Assembly (NCBI GenBank): GCA_900557275.1
Contig: USRX01000007.1
Location: forward strand, 34,476-98,475
Direction: 5' to 3'
Length of the DNA stretch: 64,000 nt
From: an uncultured Roseburia sp.
Lineage (GTDB): Bacteria; Bacillota_A; Clostridia; Lachnospirales; Lachnospiraceae
Below, piece after piece: positions 7,832 to 16,489 of the stretch. Positions within the stretch are counted from its first letter, which is position 1, and each line of letters begins with the position of its first letter. The position numbers and the translations under genes are program-made. The notes under the pieces were generated by a model, which was not told where the DNA came from, ran no database searches, and saw only the letters and a list, made by a program, of their open reading frames with translations.

Positions 7832-8131
7832 TCATTTTTTTATCCCCTTATTCGCAACGTTCCAGATAACTATCCTTACCCACAACCAACAAGAAGAGGA
7901 CGCAACGTCCTCTTCCACCAAAAGCTCCATCGGGCTTACCCTATATAAGATTGCCAGCGCAATCAGATTGTCGGCCTGCGGGTAGCACTTACCGGCTTCC
8001 CATTTGTACACGGCCTGTGTTGACTCAAAGCCCATGTACTCCATGACCTGTTTCACAGAGATATTTCTCTGCTGACGGATCATCTTCATCCGTGCTCCGC
8101 TGGCAACAATATCAAAATGCGGTCGTTCCAT
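7832..8131 (-). CDS. XRE-family transcriptional regulator
   Basis: A 99-residue protein. Residues 10-65 are an HTH_3 domain (MIRQQRNISVKQVMEYMGF, ESTQAVYKWEAGKCYPQADN), followed by LYRVSPMELLVEE. The C-terminal 25 residues, SSSCWLWVRIVIWNVANKG, are unusually hydrophobic and tryptophan-rich for this family. They could be a membrane-facing or oligomerisation tail. AGGAGGTACG precedes the start. The gene ends 57 bp from the dyad-containing module at 7721-7775, making it the obvious candidate to bind there, though this is inference only. Confidence 0.8.
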   Translation of the reverse strand: MERPHFDIVASGARMKMIRQQRNISVKQVMEYMGFESTQAVYKWEAGKCYPQADNLIALAILYRVSPMELLVEEDVASSSCWLWVRIVIWNVANKGIKK

Positions 8132-8285
8132 ATCGTACCTCCTTTTTGAAAAACAAAATCCGTACCACTAATTCTGCTTAGATACTAAGATTGTTTCAGA
8201 CAGATTCGATAAAATTACTGTATCTGATATGATGACATATTTTAGAATCGTTGTGTTGCAACCACTGGTTAAATAATACAATATT

Positions 8286-8435
8286 CTAAAATTTTATTTT
8301 TATAAAATTTTCCGGTACATACAGGTACCTTCCTTCATAACTACAATACCTGCAAATTCCAGTTTTCTCTAATCCTACAACTCCTGCAATTGCGTTTCCA
8401 AAACATGTTCTAATAGTTTTCTGTTTCTTTGCCAT
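8286..8435 (-). CDS. Very small Cys-pair protein, hypothetical
   Basis: A 49-residue protein, MAKKQKTIRTCFGNAIAG to YVPENFIKIKF, with one CRYC pair (KTGICRYCSYEGRYLYV). I chose ATG 8435-8433 because GGAGATTAAC lies directly upstream. Longer in-frame readings would overlap the preceding gene. It begins 13 bp after the end of the zinc-ribbon gene at 8449, so they are likely co-transcribed. The family is not recognised. A half-zinc site may need dimerisation or the neighbour protein. Confidence 0.45.
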   Translation of the reverse strand: MAKKQKTIRTCFGNAIAGVVGLEKTGICRYCSYEGRYLYVPENFIKIKF

Positions 8436-8448
8436 GTTAATCTCCATT

Positions 8449-8844
8449 CTACAGCCGTCTCCCGCACTTCGGACAATACTCAAAATCCTCCGTCGTCTCA
8501 AATCCGCAATTCGCACATCGCTTGTAAGCAGAATAACCATGGCCTCCATATCCGTTGCCGCCCACATTTCCCACTCTGCTCAGATGCTCCGGCAAAATCT
8601 CCACGTCTTCGCCTCTGGCAATACGTTTGCCGATCTCCGGATTTAATTCATATACGGTGTTGCAGCAGCTTGTCTGCACATAGTAATGCTTGTTCCATTT
8701 AAAACAGGGAATGAAAAACAAGGACAATACCATATATGTCATAAACACCTGATATCTGCCATAGCGTCCGCAGACGCCACAAATCTCTGTCTGGCTGAAA
8801 TCAAAATCTTTTCTTCCCTGGGTAATTCCCATCATAAAAAACAT
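8449..8844 (-). CDS. Zinc-ribbon protein with hydrophobic segment
   Basis: A 131-residue protein with an N-terminal CGVCGRYG pair, a hydrophobic stretch FMTYMVLSLFFIPCF, and then CCNTVYELNPEIGKRI. A glycine-rich linker follows (GNVGGNGYGGHGYSAY), with a C-terminal zinc ribbon CANCGFETTEDFEYCPKCG. This layout is that of the small 'zinc-ribbon family' proteins with a short membrane-associated segment. Function is unknown. It is the upstream partner of the 49-residue gene and lies downstream, on the same strand, of the TIR-FtsZ gene, from which it is separated by 213 bp. Confidence 0.7.
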   Translation of the reverse strand: MFFMMGITQGRKDFDFSQTEICGVCGRYGRYQVFMTYMVLSLFFIPCFKWNKHYYVQTSCCNTVYELNPEIGKRIARGEDVEILPEHLSRVGNVGGNGYGGHGYSAYKRCANCGFETTEDFEYCPKCGRRL

Positions 8845-9057
8845 CCGTTTTTCTCTCTTTCATAAATAACATATTTATAACATTCTTTATCATCATAATG
8901 ACCCAAAACACATCATTATAAACTATATATGCCACCATCTAATGTGCCGAAGTGAATATACGTATAAAATTACATTTTATATCTATTTTCTCCACTAACT
9001 GAAAAGCAATGGAAACTAGATTATTATTTATGGTTATCGAAATATCTGCAACCATTC

Positions 9058-10173
9058 CTACATCTCTTCCAGTTCGATTTTTATACGACCAAATGCATCC
9101 AGCTCAATCACAGAACTTTCTTCCACTTCCGCCGTATCTGCAGAACATTTTCTACTCCTGATCCGGTATCTTTTATATCGAATCTCCTCTTCCGGTTTCT
9201 CACACAACTCACGGATTCCCTGAAACAGGATCTGATCTCCTGTACGGTACAACTCCTGCATGGAACTGTTTTTCAATATATATTTCATCAAAGAATCGTT
9301 GTCATAATATGTAAAACAGTCCACATCCACATTCATCTTAATCTCATTAAACTTATAAAATGTGTTTTCCCGTTTTCTGTTTTCAAACATAAATGGCATA
9401 TATGCCGCAACAATTGTAAATTTGCCTGCACGTTTTGCTGCTTCTGCAAACAGATCTGCATATCTGCTGCCTGTCTGACCTCCCAATCCGCACAGGATAA
9501 TTACTTTTCTTGTATGAACATGTTCCAGAATCCAATGACAAATGGTTTCCACCTTCATATCGCTATCCACAAAAAGTTTCCGTTCTTCTGCGATATGGCA
9601 CGCCAGCAGATCTTCCCTGGAATTGTCAGCGATGAATGTATCTTTCAGATAATTCTCAACACATGTATCACGATCAAAATAGCTCTCCACCAGCCGTCCA
9701 ACTGTATGACAGCCACATCCACCGATTCCAATCAGAGAAATCTCGTTCCATGGATTGATGGAACCGTATGCTTTCTCCACACATTTTTGTACACTGCTCA
9801 GCACTTTTTCCATCTCATCAGAATCTTCCTCCACTTTCTGAACAGTTATGACCTGATTCGTACTGATATAAAATTCAAATGAATCATTCAGTTCCAGTTC
9901 TCCTATCTGAATCGGAATTACCGTCTTTCGATAATTCAATGCCCGTTCAATTTCCTTATCCACCCAGATAGAATTCTGCGCCTCATCTGTAAGAAGAAGC
10001 ACCACACAGGCACATTCTTTCAACGCTTTATTAATGACCTGTGCATATCGGCTTCCGGCAGGAATATTTTCAGGAGCCATCCAAGTATTTATATGCTGTT
10101 TTTTCAGATAATCTTTTATAGTATCTGCTTCTTTCTGATTCATTGAACTGTAACTGATAAATACATACCCCAT
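9058..10173 (-). CDS. TIR domain fused to FtsZ/tubulin-like GTPase domain
   Basis: A 371-residue protein. Residues 1-112 are a TIR domain: GYVFISYSSMNQKEA at the start, WMAPENIPAGSRY, and SIWVDKE, where Glu74 sits in the S-x-W-x-x-x-E position of the catalytic Glu of TIR NADases. Residues 143-330 align with FtsZ: GIGGCGCHTV (149-158) for GVGGGGGNAV, FIADNSREDL for the nucleotide-contact strand, CGLGGQTGS (228-236) for the GGGTG(S/T) tubulin signature, PFMFENRKR for PFxFEGxKR, and DNDSLM and LYRTGDQILFQGIREL for the following helices. The homology ends before the T7 loop (NxDxxD), so the residues that trigger GTP hydrolysis in a neighbouring subunit are missing. The start has AAAGGAG. It is monocistronic. 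A defence or cell-division-sensing NADase is inferred. Confidence 0.85.
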   Translation of the reverse strand: MGYVFISYSSMNQKEADTIKDYLKKQHINTWMAPENIPAGSRYAQVINKALKECACVVLLLTDEAQNSIWVDKEIERALNYRKTVIPIQIGELELNDSFEFYISTNQVITVQKVEEDSDEMEKVLSSVQKCVEKAYGSINPWNEISLIGIGGCGCHTVGRLVESYFDRDTCVENYLKDTFIADNSREDLLACHIAEERKLFVDSDMKVETICHWILEHVHTRKVIILCGLGGQTGSRYADLFAEAAKRAGKFTIVAAYMPFMFENRKRENTFYKFNEIKMNVDVDCFTYYDNDSLMKYILKNSSMQELYRTGDQILFQGIRELCEKPEEEIRYKRYRIRSRKCSADTAEVEESSVIELDAFGRIKIELEEM

Positions 10174-10286
10174 CTGTTATACTCCTTTTAATCATCCTTT
10201 TATATTTCATTTATTCTGATATGCTGTTTTTACAGGCTGTTAAACCATTTTCATTATAATACATGTCCAAAATAATTTTTAATGAA

Positions 10287-11123
10287 TTATTCCATAAGCA
10301 AAAACTCCGCTCCACCTGACATATACTCCACCTGATCTCCAAGCATTTCTTTTAAAATTCCATATGGACCTTTTCCGGTACAGTGTCCGGTATAGTAATG
10401 CGTCGAATATTTTTTCAGTTCCCTGCCTACAGCTTCTACCATCTCCTGCGGCTCATCTGTCTTCTTTCCCGGATTGGTCAGATGAAATCCGCTGAACATA
10501 GCATCCGGGGCTGTACCGATCAGTTCTTCCGCCCGACGCAGAATATTAATTACCCCTCTATGCGCGCAGCCTGCAATAAGATATGCATGATCCCCTTCTT
10601 GAACAATCAGATTCTGTTCATGAAGAAAACGATCCGGCTGATGTTCTACTTCTGTTCCCTCCTGCAGACTGCCGTTGGAACCGGAACAAAAATCTGCTGT
10701 TTTAATATCTGAAAACAACAACAGCTCCTCATCAATCTGCAACACATCTTCGCTATAGATGATACGGTCTGCATAATGCTCCATAATATATGGGTCTACT
10801 CCAATATATACAAACCCTATGTTTTCATAAGCAAAATGTCCTTCCGGCGCATGTTTTTGCATATATAATTTTGCTTTCTTATTATAATTGAGGAAATCTT
10901 TCAAACCGCCTGCATGATCATAATGTCCGTGGGACAATATTGCAATATCCACATCTGTCAGATCTATTCCCAGGTGTTTTGCATTTTCCAGAAGCAATTC
11001 TCCTTTCGGACCGGCATCAAACAAAATCTTATGTTTTGCAGTCTCAATATACAGACTTAATCCATGTGCGCATCCAATATTTTTGCATGCTGTATTTTCA
11101 GCTAAAACTGTTATCTTCATCAT
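10287..11123 (-). CDS. MBL-fold metallo-hydrolase
   Basis: A 278-residue metallo-beta-lactamase-fold enzyme with the metal motif HGHYDH (residues 65-70, context AILSHGHYDHAGG), later ligands in LIAGCAHRGVINIL and FSGFHL, and YYTGHCTG near the end. It is closest in pattern to proteins annotated as dihydropterin-ribofuranosyl-aminobenzene phosphate synthase-like hydrolases. The real substrate is unknown. No signal peptide is present, so it is cytoplasmic. GGAGAGTA precedes two adjacent ATG codons. It is isolated, 113 bp from the TIR-FtsZ gene and on the same strand. Confidence 0.8.
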   Translation of the reverse strand: MMKITVLAENTACKNIGCAHGLSLYIETAKHKILFDAGPKGELLLENAKHLGIDLTDVDIAILSHGHYDHAGGLKDFLNYNKKAKLYMQKHAPEGHFAYENIGFVYIGVDPYIMEHYADRIIYSEDVLQIDEELLLFSDIKTADFCSGSNGSLQEGTEVEHQPDRFLHEQNLIVQEGDHAYLIAGCAHRGVINILRRAEELIGTAPDAMFSGFHLTNPGKKTDEPQEMVEAVGRELKKYSTHYYTGHCTGKGPYGILKEMLGDQVEYMSGGAEFLLME

Positions 11124-11508
11124 TACTCTCCATTCTCCCTCTGTTCATTTTGCAGCACAACTGTTACACCAATCTGTTTGTGCCTGTCGAAAATATGTTT
11201 TGCCAGAGTACTCTATTTTCTATAACTGTATCATACCCTATCCTCTCCGAATATGCCATAGAAAATCCCCAAGACTTTACTCCTGTATTTTCGAAAAATA
11301 TCCACCTCTGTATGTCACATAAAATGTGGTTTTCCAAATATAATTAAACTTACCCATGCACAGTAAAAAGCCTTTGACACCTTCCAGCATCTATGCTACC
11401 GTTATCATACAAATATCTGATTTTCCGGGATCCACACTCCGGTATTATAATAAAGAAAGATTATGATCACACTCACAAAAACCCGCGAAAAAGGAAAGGA
11501 GAGAAGCC
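11124..11508. other. Intergenic stretch, divergent promoters
   Basis: This holds the upstream regions of the MBL-fold gene (minus) and the MATE gene (plus). TATTATAAT at about 11443-11451 is a probable -10 region for the MATE gene, preceded by a CCGG-(11 bp)-CCGG arrangement (11427-11445). AAAGGAGAG lies before the ATG. No other feature is seen. Confidence 0.35.
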
Positions 11509-12864
11509 ATGCAGTTGGATATGACAAAAGGAAAGATCCTGCCAGTCATTCTAAAATTTACGATTCCACTTATCATCGGAAATATCTTTCAGCAACTTTA
11601 TAATATGGTAGATACGATTATCGTCGGCCGTTATGTAGGGGCAGATGCATTGGCTGCTGTCGGTTCCACCGGTACGATTATGTTTCTGATCATCGGTTTT
11701 GCTCAGGGAATCACTGCCGGATTTTCTATCCTGATTTCGCAAAAATATGGAGGGCAGAATATACAGGGCGTAAAACGCAGCGCAGCCAACGGTATCCTTC
11801 TGTCCATTTTTTCTTCCATTATATTGACAATGCTCTGTCTCGTGATCATGAAACCTCTTCTGAAACTGATGAACACGCCGGATAATATTTTCCAGGATGC
11901 ATATGTTTATATCATGATCATCAGCATCGGCATCACGGCAAATATTTTTTATAACCTGTTTTCCGCTTATCTGCGCGCAGTTGGCAACAGCAAGATTCCG
12001 CTGTTCTTTCTCGTATTTTCCGCATGCCTGAACATCGTGCTGGATCTGCTCTTTATCGTCCAATTCCAGTTAGGCGTTTCCGGAGCTGCATGGGCAACCA
12101 ACCTATCTCTGGCAGTATCTGCAATCCTTAGCGGTATATATATATGGAAAAAAGCGCCGGATCTGAAACCGGACAGAGACATGTGGAAGCTTTCTGCTGT
12201 GGACAGTAAGATCCAGCTGGCAGCGGGCATTCCTATGGCTTTTCAGTTTGCCATTACTGCTTCCGGTACGATGATCATGCAGGCAGCCATCAATCTCTTT
12301 GGTTCCGGTGCTGTCGCTGCATTTACTGCAACAGGCAAACTGCAAAACGTGATAGTCCAGGGAATGGTCGCTATGGGCCAGACGATGGCTACTTACTGTG
12401 GACAAAATTATGGCTGCGGCGATCTGAAACGGATTCGTTCCGGTGTAAGAGCAGCGCTGATCGTTGATTTTATCTACTCCGTCGCTGTGGCGCTGCTCAT
12501 GTGCATCCTGTTAAAGCCATCTCTGCACCTGTTCTTCTCCGGAGAGACAGAGATTGCTGCCATGCTGCCCTGGGCACAGACTTATTGCCATCTCAGTGTA
12601 TCATTTTACCTGCCTTTATGTACAATCTATGTTTTCCGAAATGCCATGCAGGGATGCGGATACAGTTTTCTCCCGATGATGGGCGGAACTGCAGAACTTG
12701 TCGCCCGTCTGATTGTATCTATTGCTGCCATACATCTGGTCAGTTTCCCGATTGCCTGCTTTGCTGACCCGGCGGCATGGATTGCAGCATCTGCTTTTAC
12801 GGGAATTTCCTATTTATACGTTATACAAAAAATCAGGAAAAAGTTTCAGACGGTTACAGTGTGA
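11509..12864 (+). CDS. MATE-family efflux transporter
   Basis: A 451-residue integral membrane protein with about 12 hydrophobic segments. The N-terminal signature is FTIPLIIGNIFQQLYNMVDT followed by IIVGRYVGADALAAVGSTG, the standard first helix pair of the DinF/MATE branch. The second half repeats the motif (AAGIPMAFQFAITASGTMIM). It should export drugs or cationic metabolites by sodium or proton antiport. The substrate cannot be told from sequence. AAGGAGAGAAGCC lies before ATG. It is followed by the TPP-riboswitch operon but with an independent promoter in between. Confidence 0.9.
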   Translation: MQLDMTKGKILPVILKFTIPLIIGNIFQQLYNMVDTIIVGRYVGADALAAVGSTGTIMFLIIGFAQGITAGFSILISQKYGGQNIQGVKRSAANGILLSIFSSIILTMLCLVIMKPLLKLMNTPDNIFQDAYVYIMIISIGITANIFYNLFSAYLRAVGNSKIPLFFLVFSACLNIVLDLLFIVQFQLGVSGAAWATNLSLAVSAILSGIYIWKKAPDLKPDRDMWKLSAVDSKIQLAAGIPMAFQFAITASGTMIMQAAINLFGSGAVAAFTATGKLQNVIVQGMVAMGQTMATYCGQNYGCGDLKRIRSGVRAALIVDFIYSVAVALLMCILLKPSLHLFFSGETEIAAMLPWAQTYCHLSVSFYLPLCTIYVFRNAMQGCGYSFLPMMGGTAELVARLIVSIAAIHLVSFPIACFADPAAWIAASAFTGISYLYVIQKIRKKFQTVTV

Positions 12865-12967
12865 AAAAGCAGTCTGTACACACAAAAATATTTTCTGCGT
12901 CCCATAGGATAAAATAATCTTTCATAACAGAATCCTGTTTTTTTCCTGAACCAACCAGATTTAACAT

Positions 12968-12996
12968 TGACAGAATCCATTTGTTGATATAGAATA
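12968..12996 (+). promoter_or_regulatory. Sigma-A type promoter of the thiamine uptake operon
   Basis: TTGACA (12968-12973), a 17-bp spacer and TAGAAT (12991-12996), followed about 55 bp later by the TPP riboswitch. A leader dyad ATAAATCCTG/CAGGATTTAT spans 12995-13043. Confidence 0.7.
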
Positions 12997-13051
12997 AATC
13001 CTGCATTTTGTATTTTGCAAGATGATAAATCTTCAGGATTTATCTCTATAA

Positions 13052-13143
13052 AACCAGGGGAGCTTCTGCGAGAAGCTGAGAGTGAGGTAAGACCTCAGAC
13101 CCTTTTAACCTGTTGGATAATGCCATCGTAGGGAGTGTTCGTG
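13052..13143 (+). ncRNA. TPP riboswitch (THI element)
   Basis: The conserved THI-box blocks are in order: GGGGAGC (13057-13063), GCTGAGAGTG (13075-13084), GACCC, AACCTG, GGATAATGCC (13115-13124) and CGTAGGGAG. It precedes the operon of thiamine-binding protein and ABC transporter. An intrinsic terminator follows at once, so TPP binding should stop transcription. Confidence 0.95.
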
Positions 13144-13153
13144 AAAAACTTTC

Positions 13154-13195
13154 AAGCATCTGTCCGATAGTGGCAGATGCTTTTATTTGTTTTTT
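13154..13195 (+). terminator. Riboswitch-controlled intrinsic terminator
   Basis: AAGCATCTG and CAGATGCTT form a 9-bp stem followed by TTATTTGTTTTTT. This is the expression platform of the TPP riboswitch. Between it and the first gene a further dyad-rich leader (13203-13263, with CAGCGTACGCTG at its centre) has no assigned role. Confidence 0.85.
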
Positions 13196-13336
13196 AACAT
13201 GAGAACTGATGCATGAGATTCTGATCAGCGTACGCTGACTATTCTTCTCAGAATTACTGCATATCCTCAATGTTTTATAAATGCTTCCATCCAACTATTA
13301 ATCATTCAAATATTACACACCACAGGAGGAAAAACA

Positions 13337-13633
13337 ATGAACGCAAGTGTAGCTATTCAGGTACTGCCAACTGTAACCGATGAGAACGAAGTGATCCGTA
13401 TCGTAGATGCTGTTATCGATTACATCAGATCTACAGGTCTGAACTATTATGTAGGACCATGTGAAACTTCTATTGAAGGCGACTATGACCAGTTAATGGA
13501 TATCGTAAAAAACTGCCAGCTCATCGCTGCAAAAGCAGGCTGCCCGGCTATGAATACCTATGTAAAGATTTCCTATAAACCAGAAGGGGATGTGCTGACC
13601 ATTGACAAAAAAGTTACCAAACATCACCAGTAA
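13337..13633 (+). CDS. MTH1187/YkoF-type thiamine-binding protein
   Basis: A 98-residue protein with the fold signature of the DUF77 family: SVAIQVLPTV at the start, VIDYIRSTGLNYYVGPCETS, and a final strand MNTYVKISYKP. Members bind thiamine or its pyrimidine moiety in the cytoplasm. The position as first gene after a TPP riboswitch, overlapping the permease gene by 32 bp, supports a role in pyrimidine or thiamine salvage, perhaps as intracellular acceptor. AGGAGG lies 8 bp before ATG. Confidence 0.85.
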   Translation: MNASVAIQVLPTVTDENEVIRIVDAVIDYIRSTGLNYYVGPCETSIEGDYDQLMDIVKNCQLIAAKAGCPAMNTYVKISYKPEGDVLTIDKKVTKHHQ

Positions 13634-14384
13634 GATCCCGGCAATCCTGACGCTGTGCATCATCGTTATTGTATGGTATCTGATCTGCCTCTCCGGTCTG
13701 GTTCCGTCTTATATGCTTCCATCGCCGGTAGATGTGGCAAAAGCGCTCGTTATCAACATGCCACTGATCCTGATGCATGCAAAATATACGCTTCTGGAGG
13801 CATTTTTTGGTCTCTGCATCGGTGTGGGACTGGCTTTTGTCATCGCCACTTTAATGGAACGTTTTCTGATGATCGACCGGGCACTGTACCCACTGCTGAT
13901 CATCACTCAGACGATCCCAACCATTGCCATCGCGCCAGTTCTTGTTCTATGGATGGGATTCGGTATGGCACCAAAGATTGCTCTGGTCGTCATTACCACC
14001 TTTTTTCCCATTGCAGTAGGACTGCTGGACGGATATAAGAGCGTGGATCGTGATGCGGTCAATCTCATGCGCTCCATGGGTGCTTCCAAAGTACAGATCT
14101 TCCGGCATTTGAAATTCCCAGCCGCCCTGAATCATTTCTTTTCCGGGCTTAAGATCTCTGCTTCCTATGCTGTAGTCGGCGCTGTGGTTGCTGAATGGCT
14201 GGGCGGATTTAACGGACTTGGCGTATATATGACCCGTGTAAAAAAAGCGTACGCTTTTGACCGGATGTTTGCCGTTATCATTTTTATCGTTATCATCAGC
14301 CTTCTGTTAATGCTGGCTGTCAATATCATCCGCCGGATATCCATGCCATGGATCCGTGTGGAAAAAGAGGAGAAAGAATCATGA
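13602..14384 (+). CDS. thiX: ABC transporter permease, ThiX type
   Basis: A 260-residue SsuC/TauC-family permease with six predicted helices and the ATP-binding-protein contact loop LMRSMGASKVQIFRHLKFPAA. It overlaps the preceding gene by 32 bp and starts at TTG 13602. No in-frame ATG or GTG is better placed without losing the first helix (IPAILTLCIIVIVWYLICL). With the THI5-like binding protein and the ATPase it forms an importer for the thiamine pyrimidine precursor (formylaminopyrimidine in characterised ThiXYZ systems). Expression depends on the TPP riboswitch upstream. Confidence 0.85.
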   Translation: MTKKLPNITSKIPAILTLCIIVIVWYLICLSGLVPSYMLPSPVDVAKALVINMPLILMHAKYTLLEAFFGLCIGVGLAFVIATLMERFLMIDRALYPLLIITQTIPTIAIAPVLVLWMGFGMAPKIALVVITTFFPIAVGLLDGYKSVDRDAVNLMRSMGASKVQIFRHLKFPAALNHFFSGLKISASYAVVGAVVAEWLGGFNGLGVYMTRVKKAYAFDRMFAVIIFIVIISLLLMLAVNIIRRISMPWIRVEKEEKES

Positions 14385-15457
14385 AAAAAAATTGTCTGAA
14401 AAAAATTTTTGCTGCATCTTTAGCAGCAGTACTGGCAATCGGTCTGACCGCATGCGGTTCTACCGGTTCTGACACCAACAGTTCCAGCTCTGCCGCTTCT
14501 GAAAAGACAGATGCTGCCAAACTGGAAAAAACAAAAGATGGTCTGACCAAGATCACATTCTGTCTGGACTGGACGCCAAATACCAACTACACCGGACTGT
14601 ATGTGGCACAGCAGCTTGGATATTACAAAGATGCCGGTCTGGACGTGCAGATCGTACAGCCACCAGAAAATGGCGCTGCTCTCATGTGTTCCTCCGGCCA
14701 GGCACAGTTTGCTATTGAAGCTCAGGATACATTTGCTCCGTCCATTGATTCCGACGAACCGCTGGACATCTCAGCCGTAGCAGCAGTCCTCCAGCATAAC
14801 ACTTCCGGAATCATTTCCCGTAAAGGAGAAGGCATCGACCGCCCGGCAGGATTAACCGGAAAAACTTACTCTACCTGGGAATCTCCGGTAGAACTTGCAA
14901 CTCTGAAAACCGTTGTCAATGCAGACGGTGGAGATTTTGACAAAATAAAACAGATCCCGAACGATATTACGGATGAACCGGCTGCTTTACAGGCGCATCA
15001 GACAGATGCCATCTGGGTATTCTACGGATGGGGCGGTATCAACGCAAATATTGAAAAAGTTGACTGCGATTTCTTCTTCTTCAAAGACATCGATGCTACC
15101 TTTGATTACTACACACCGATCATTATCGGAAACAACACCTTCATGCAGGCAAACCCAGATGTGGCAAAAGCATTCCTTGAAGCAACCAAAAAAGGCTATG
15201 AATATGCCATTGAGCATCCACAGGAAGCAGCTGATATGCTGATCGCCGGCGACAACACCGGTTCTCTTCAGGGATCTGAAGAGCTGGTATATGCTTCCCA
15301 GAAATACCTTTCCACCCAGTACAAAGCAGATGTTGACCGTTGGGGATACATCGATCCGGCGCGTTGGAATGCTTTCTACAAATGGCTGGCAGACAACAAG
15401 CTTACTAACACTGATCTGACCGGTAAAGGATTTACAAACGATTACCTTCCGGAATAA
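14381..15457 (+). CDS. thiY: THI5-like pyrimidine-precursor binding lipoprotein, ThiY type
   Basis: A 358-residue lipoprotein, with lipobox LTACGS after a Lys-rich start and a Ser-rich linker. The mature domain begins FCLDWTPNTNYTGLYVAQQL, the hallmark of THI5/NMT1-like proteins that bind formylaminopyrimidine. It then continues with GYYKDAGLDVQIVQPPENG. I place the start at 14381, with GAGGAGAAAGAATC upstream. An in-frame ATG at 14348 would put codons ahead of the signal peptide. The gene overlaps the permease stop by 4 bp. It is anchored outside the membrane and delivers substrate to ThiX. Confidence 0.9.
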   Translation: MKKNCLKKIFAASLAAVLAIGLTACGSTGSDTNSSSSAASEKTDAAKLEKTKDGLTKITFCLDWTPNTNYTGLYVAQQLGYYKDAGLDVQIVQPPENGAALMCSSGQAQFAIEAQDTFAPSIDSDEPLDISAVAAVLQHNTSGIISRKGEGIDRPAGLTGKTYSTWESPVELATLKTVVNADGGDFDKIKQIPNDITDEPAALQAHQTDAIWVFYGWGGINANIEKVDCDFFFFKDIDATFDYYTPIIIGNNTFMQANPDVAKAFLEATKKGYEYAIEHPQEAADMLIAGDNTGSLQGSEELVYASQKYLSTQYKADVDRWGYIDPARWNAFYKWLADNKLTNTDLTGKGFTNDYLPE

Positions 15458-15473
15458 AAAGAGGCAGATTTCC

Positions 15474-16208
15474 ATGGCATTATTACGCGCAGAGCACATC
15501 ACAAAACGATATGGTTCAAAAACAATTATACAGGATATCAATATCGAACTTCATAAGGGCGAACTCGTTTCCCTGCTGGGTGTGAGCGGTTCCGGCAAGA
15601 CAACACTGTTCCACATCCTCTCCGGTCTCGTAACGCCGGAGGAGGGACATGTGTATCTCAACGATACAGACATCACTTCCCAGCCGGGCAGGATCAGCTA
15701 TATGCTGCAAAAAGACTTGCTGCTCCCTCACAAGAAGATCATCGATAATGTATCTCTCCCACTGATCCTGAAAGGTGTAAAAAAAGAAGAAGCTCGGCAG
15801 AAAGCTGATCCTCTCTTTGCGGAATTCGGTCTGGAAGGAACACAGTATCAGTATCCAAGCCAGCTTTCCGGCGGCATGCGCCAGCGGGCGGCTCTGCTGC
15901 GTACTTACCTTTCATCAAACGGCGTAGCACTACTGGATGAACCATTTTCCGCACTGGATACGATTACAAAATCTAATATCCACAAATGGTATCTGGACGT
16001 AATGACCCATATCGACCTGTCCACTCTGTTCATCACTCACGATATCGATGAGGCCATTTTATTATCCGACCGCATCTATATCCTGAATGGAACACCCGGC
16101 GAGATCAAAGATGAGATCATCATCAAAGAGAAAAAGCCGAGACCGGAAGAATTTTATCTGACGGACACATTCCTGAACTATAAGCGGGAGATCATTCATA
16201 AATTATGA
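15474..16208 (+). CDS. thiZ: ABC transporter ATPase, ThiZ type
   Basis: A 244-residue ATPase with Walker A GVSGSGKTT, signature LSGGMRQRAALLRTYL, Walker B GVALLDEPFSALD and switch His in LFITHDIDEAI. It belongs to the SsuB/TauB group that pairs with the ThiX-type permease upstream, 16 bp after the binding-protein gene. It energises import of the thiamine pyrimidine precursor. It is the last gene of the TPP-controlled operon and is followed by the long hairpin at 16335. Confidence 0.9.
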   Translation: MALLRAEHITKRYGSKTIIQDINIELHKGELVSLLGVSGSGKTTLFHILSGLVTPEEGHVYLNDTDITSQPGRISYMLQKDLLLPHKKIIDNVSLPLILKGVKKEEARQKADPLFAEFGLEGTQYQYPSQLSGGMRQRAALLRTYLSSNGVALLDEPFSALDTITKSNIHKWYLDVMTHIDLSTLFITHDIDEAILLSDRIYILNGTPGEIKDEIIIKEKKPRPEEFYLTDTFLNYKREIIHKL

Positions 16209-16334
16209 TGAAAACAGTGTTTTCTGACATTTTTATTGTCCCATATGGCTGTGATTCTTCATTGTTATTGGCAAAAAAGAAATACATCTTCCTTTATAAC
16301 CAATAATACAACCGGTTCTTTCATTTATAATAAA

Positions 16335-16428
16335 AGCAGGCTTTCATGCTATGTTTTGAACAAGTATCCACCGGACGGATCCGTCCCCTGAATACTTATC
16401 AACACTTGCATGAAAGCCTGTTTTTAAA
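16335..16428. terminator. Long imperfect hairpin, bidirectional terminator or MITE-like dyad
   Basis: A 94-nt dyad. The outer arms are AGCAGGCTTTCATGC and GCATGAAAGCCTG, the middle arms pair AAGTATcCA with TgAATACTT, and the centre is the palindrome GGACGGATCCGTCC. An A-run lies on the left and TTTTTAAA on the right. It separates the convergent ends of the ThiZ gene and the MATE gene at 16490. Confidence 0.7.
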
Positions 16429-16489
16429 ATATTTCCAGTAACAGTAAAAGTACAAAAATTTTACATGAAACATCTCGTTCCCGGTTAAA

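Noticed and set aside
11551..12405. Long minus-strand frames opposite the MATE gene at 11509
   Set aside because: They are antisense to a clear 12-helix transporter, with no ribosome sites.
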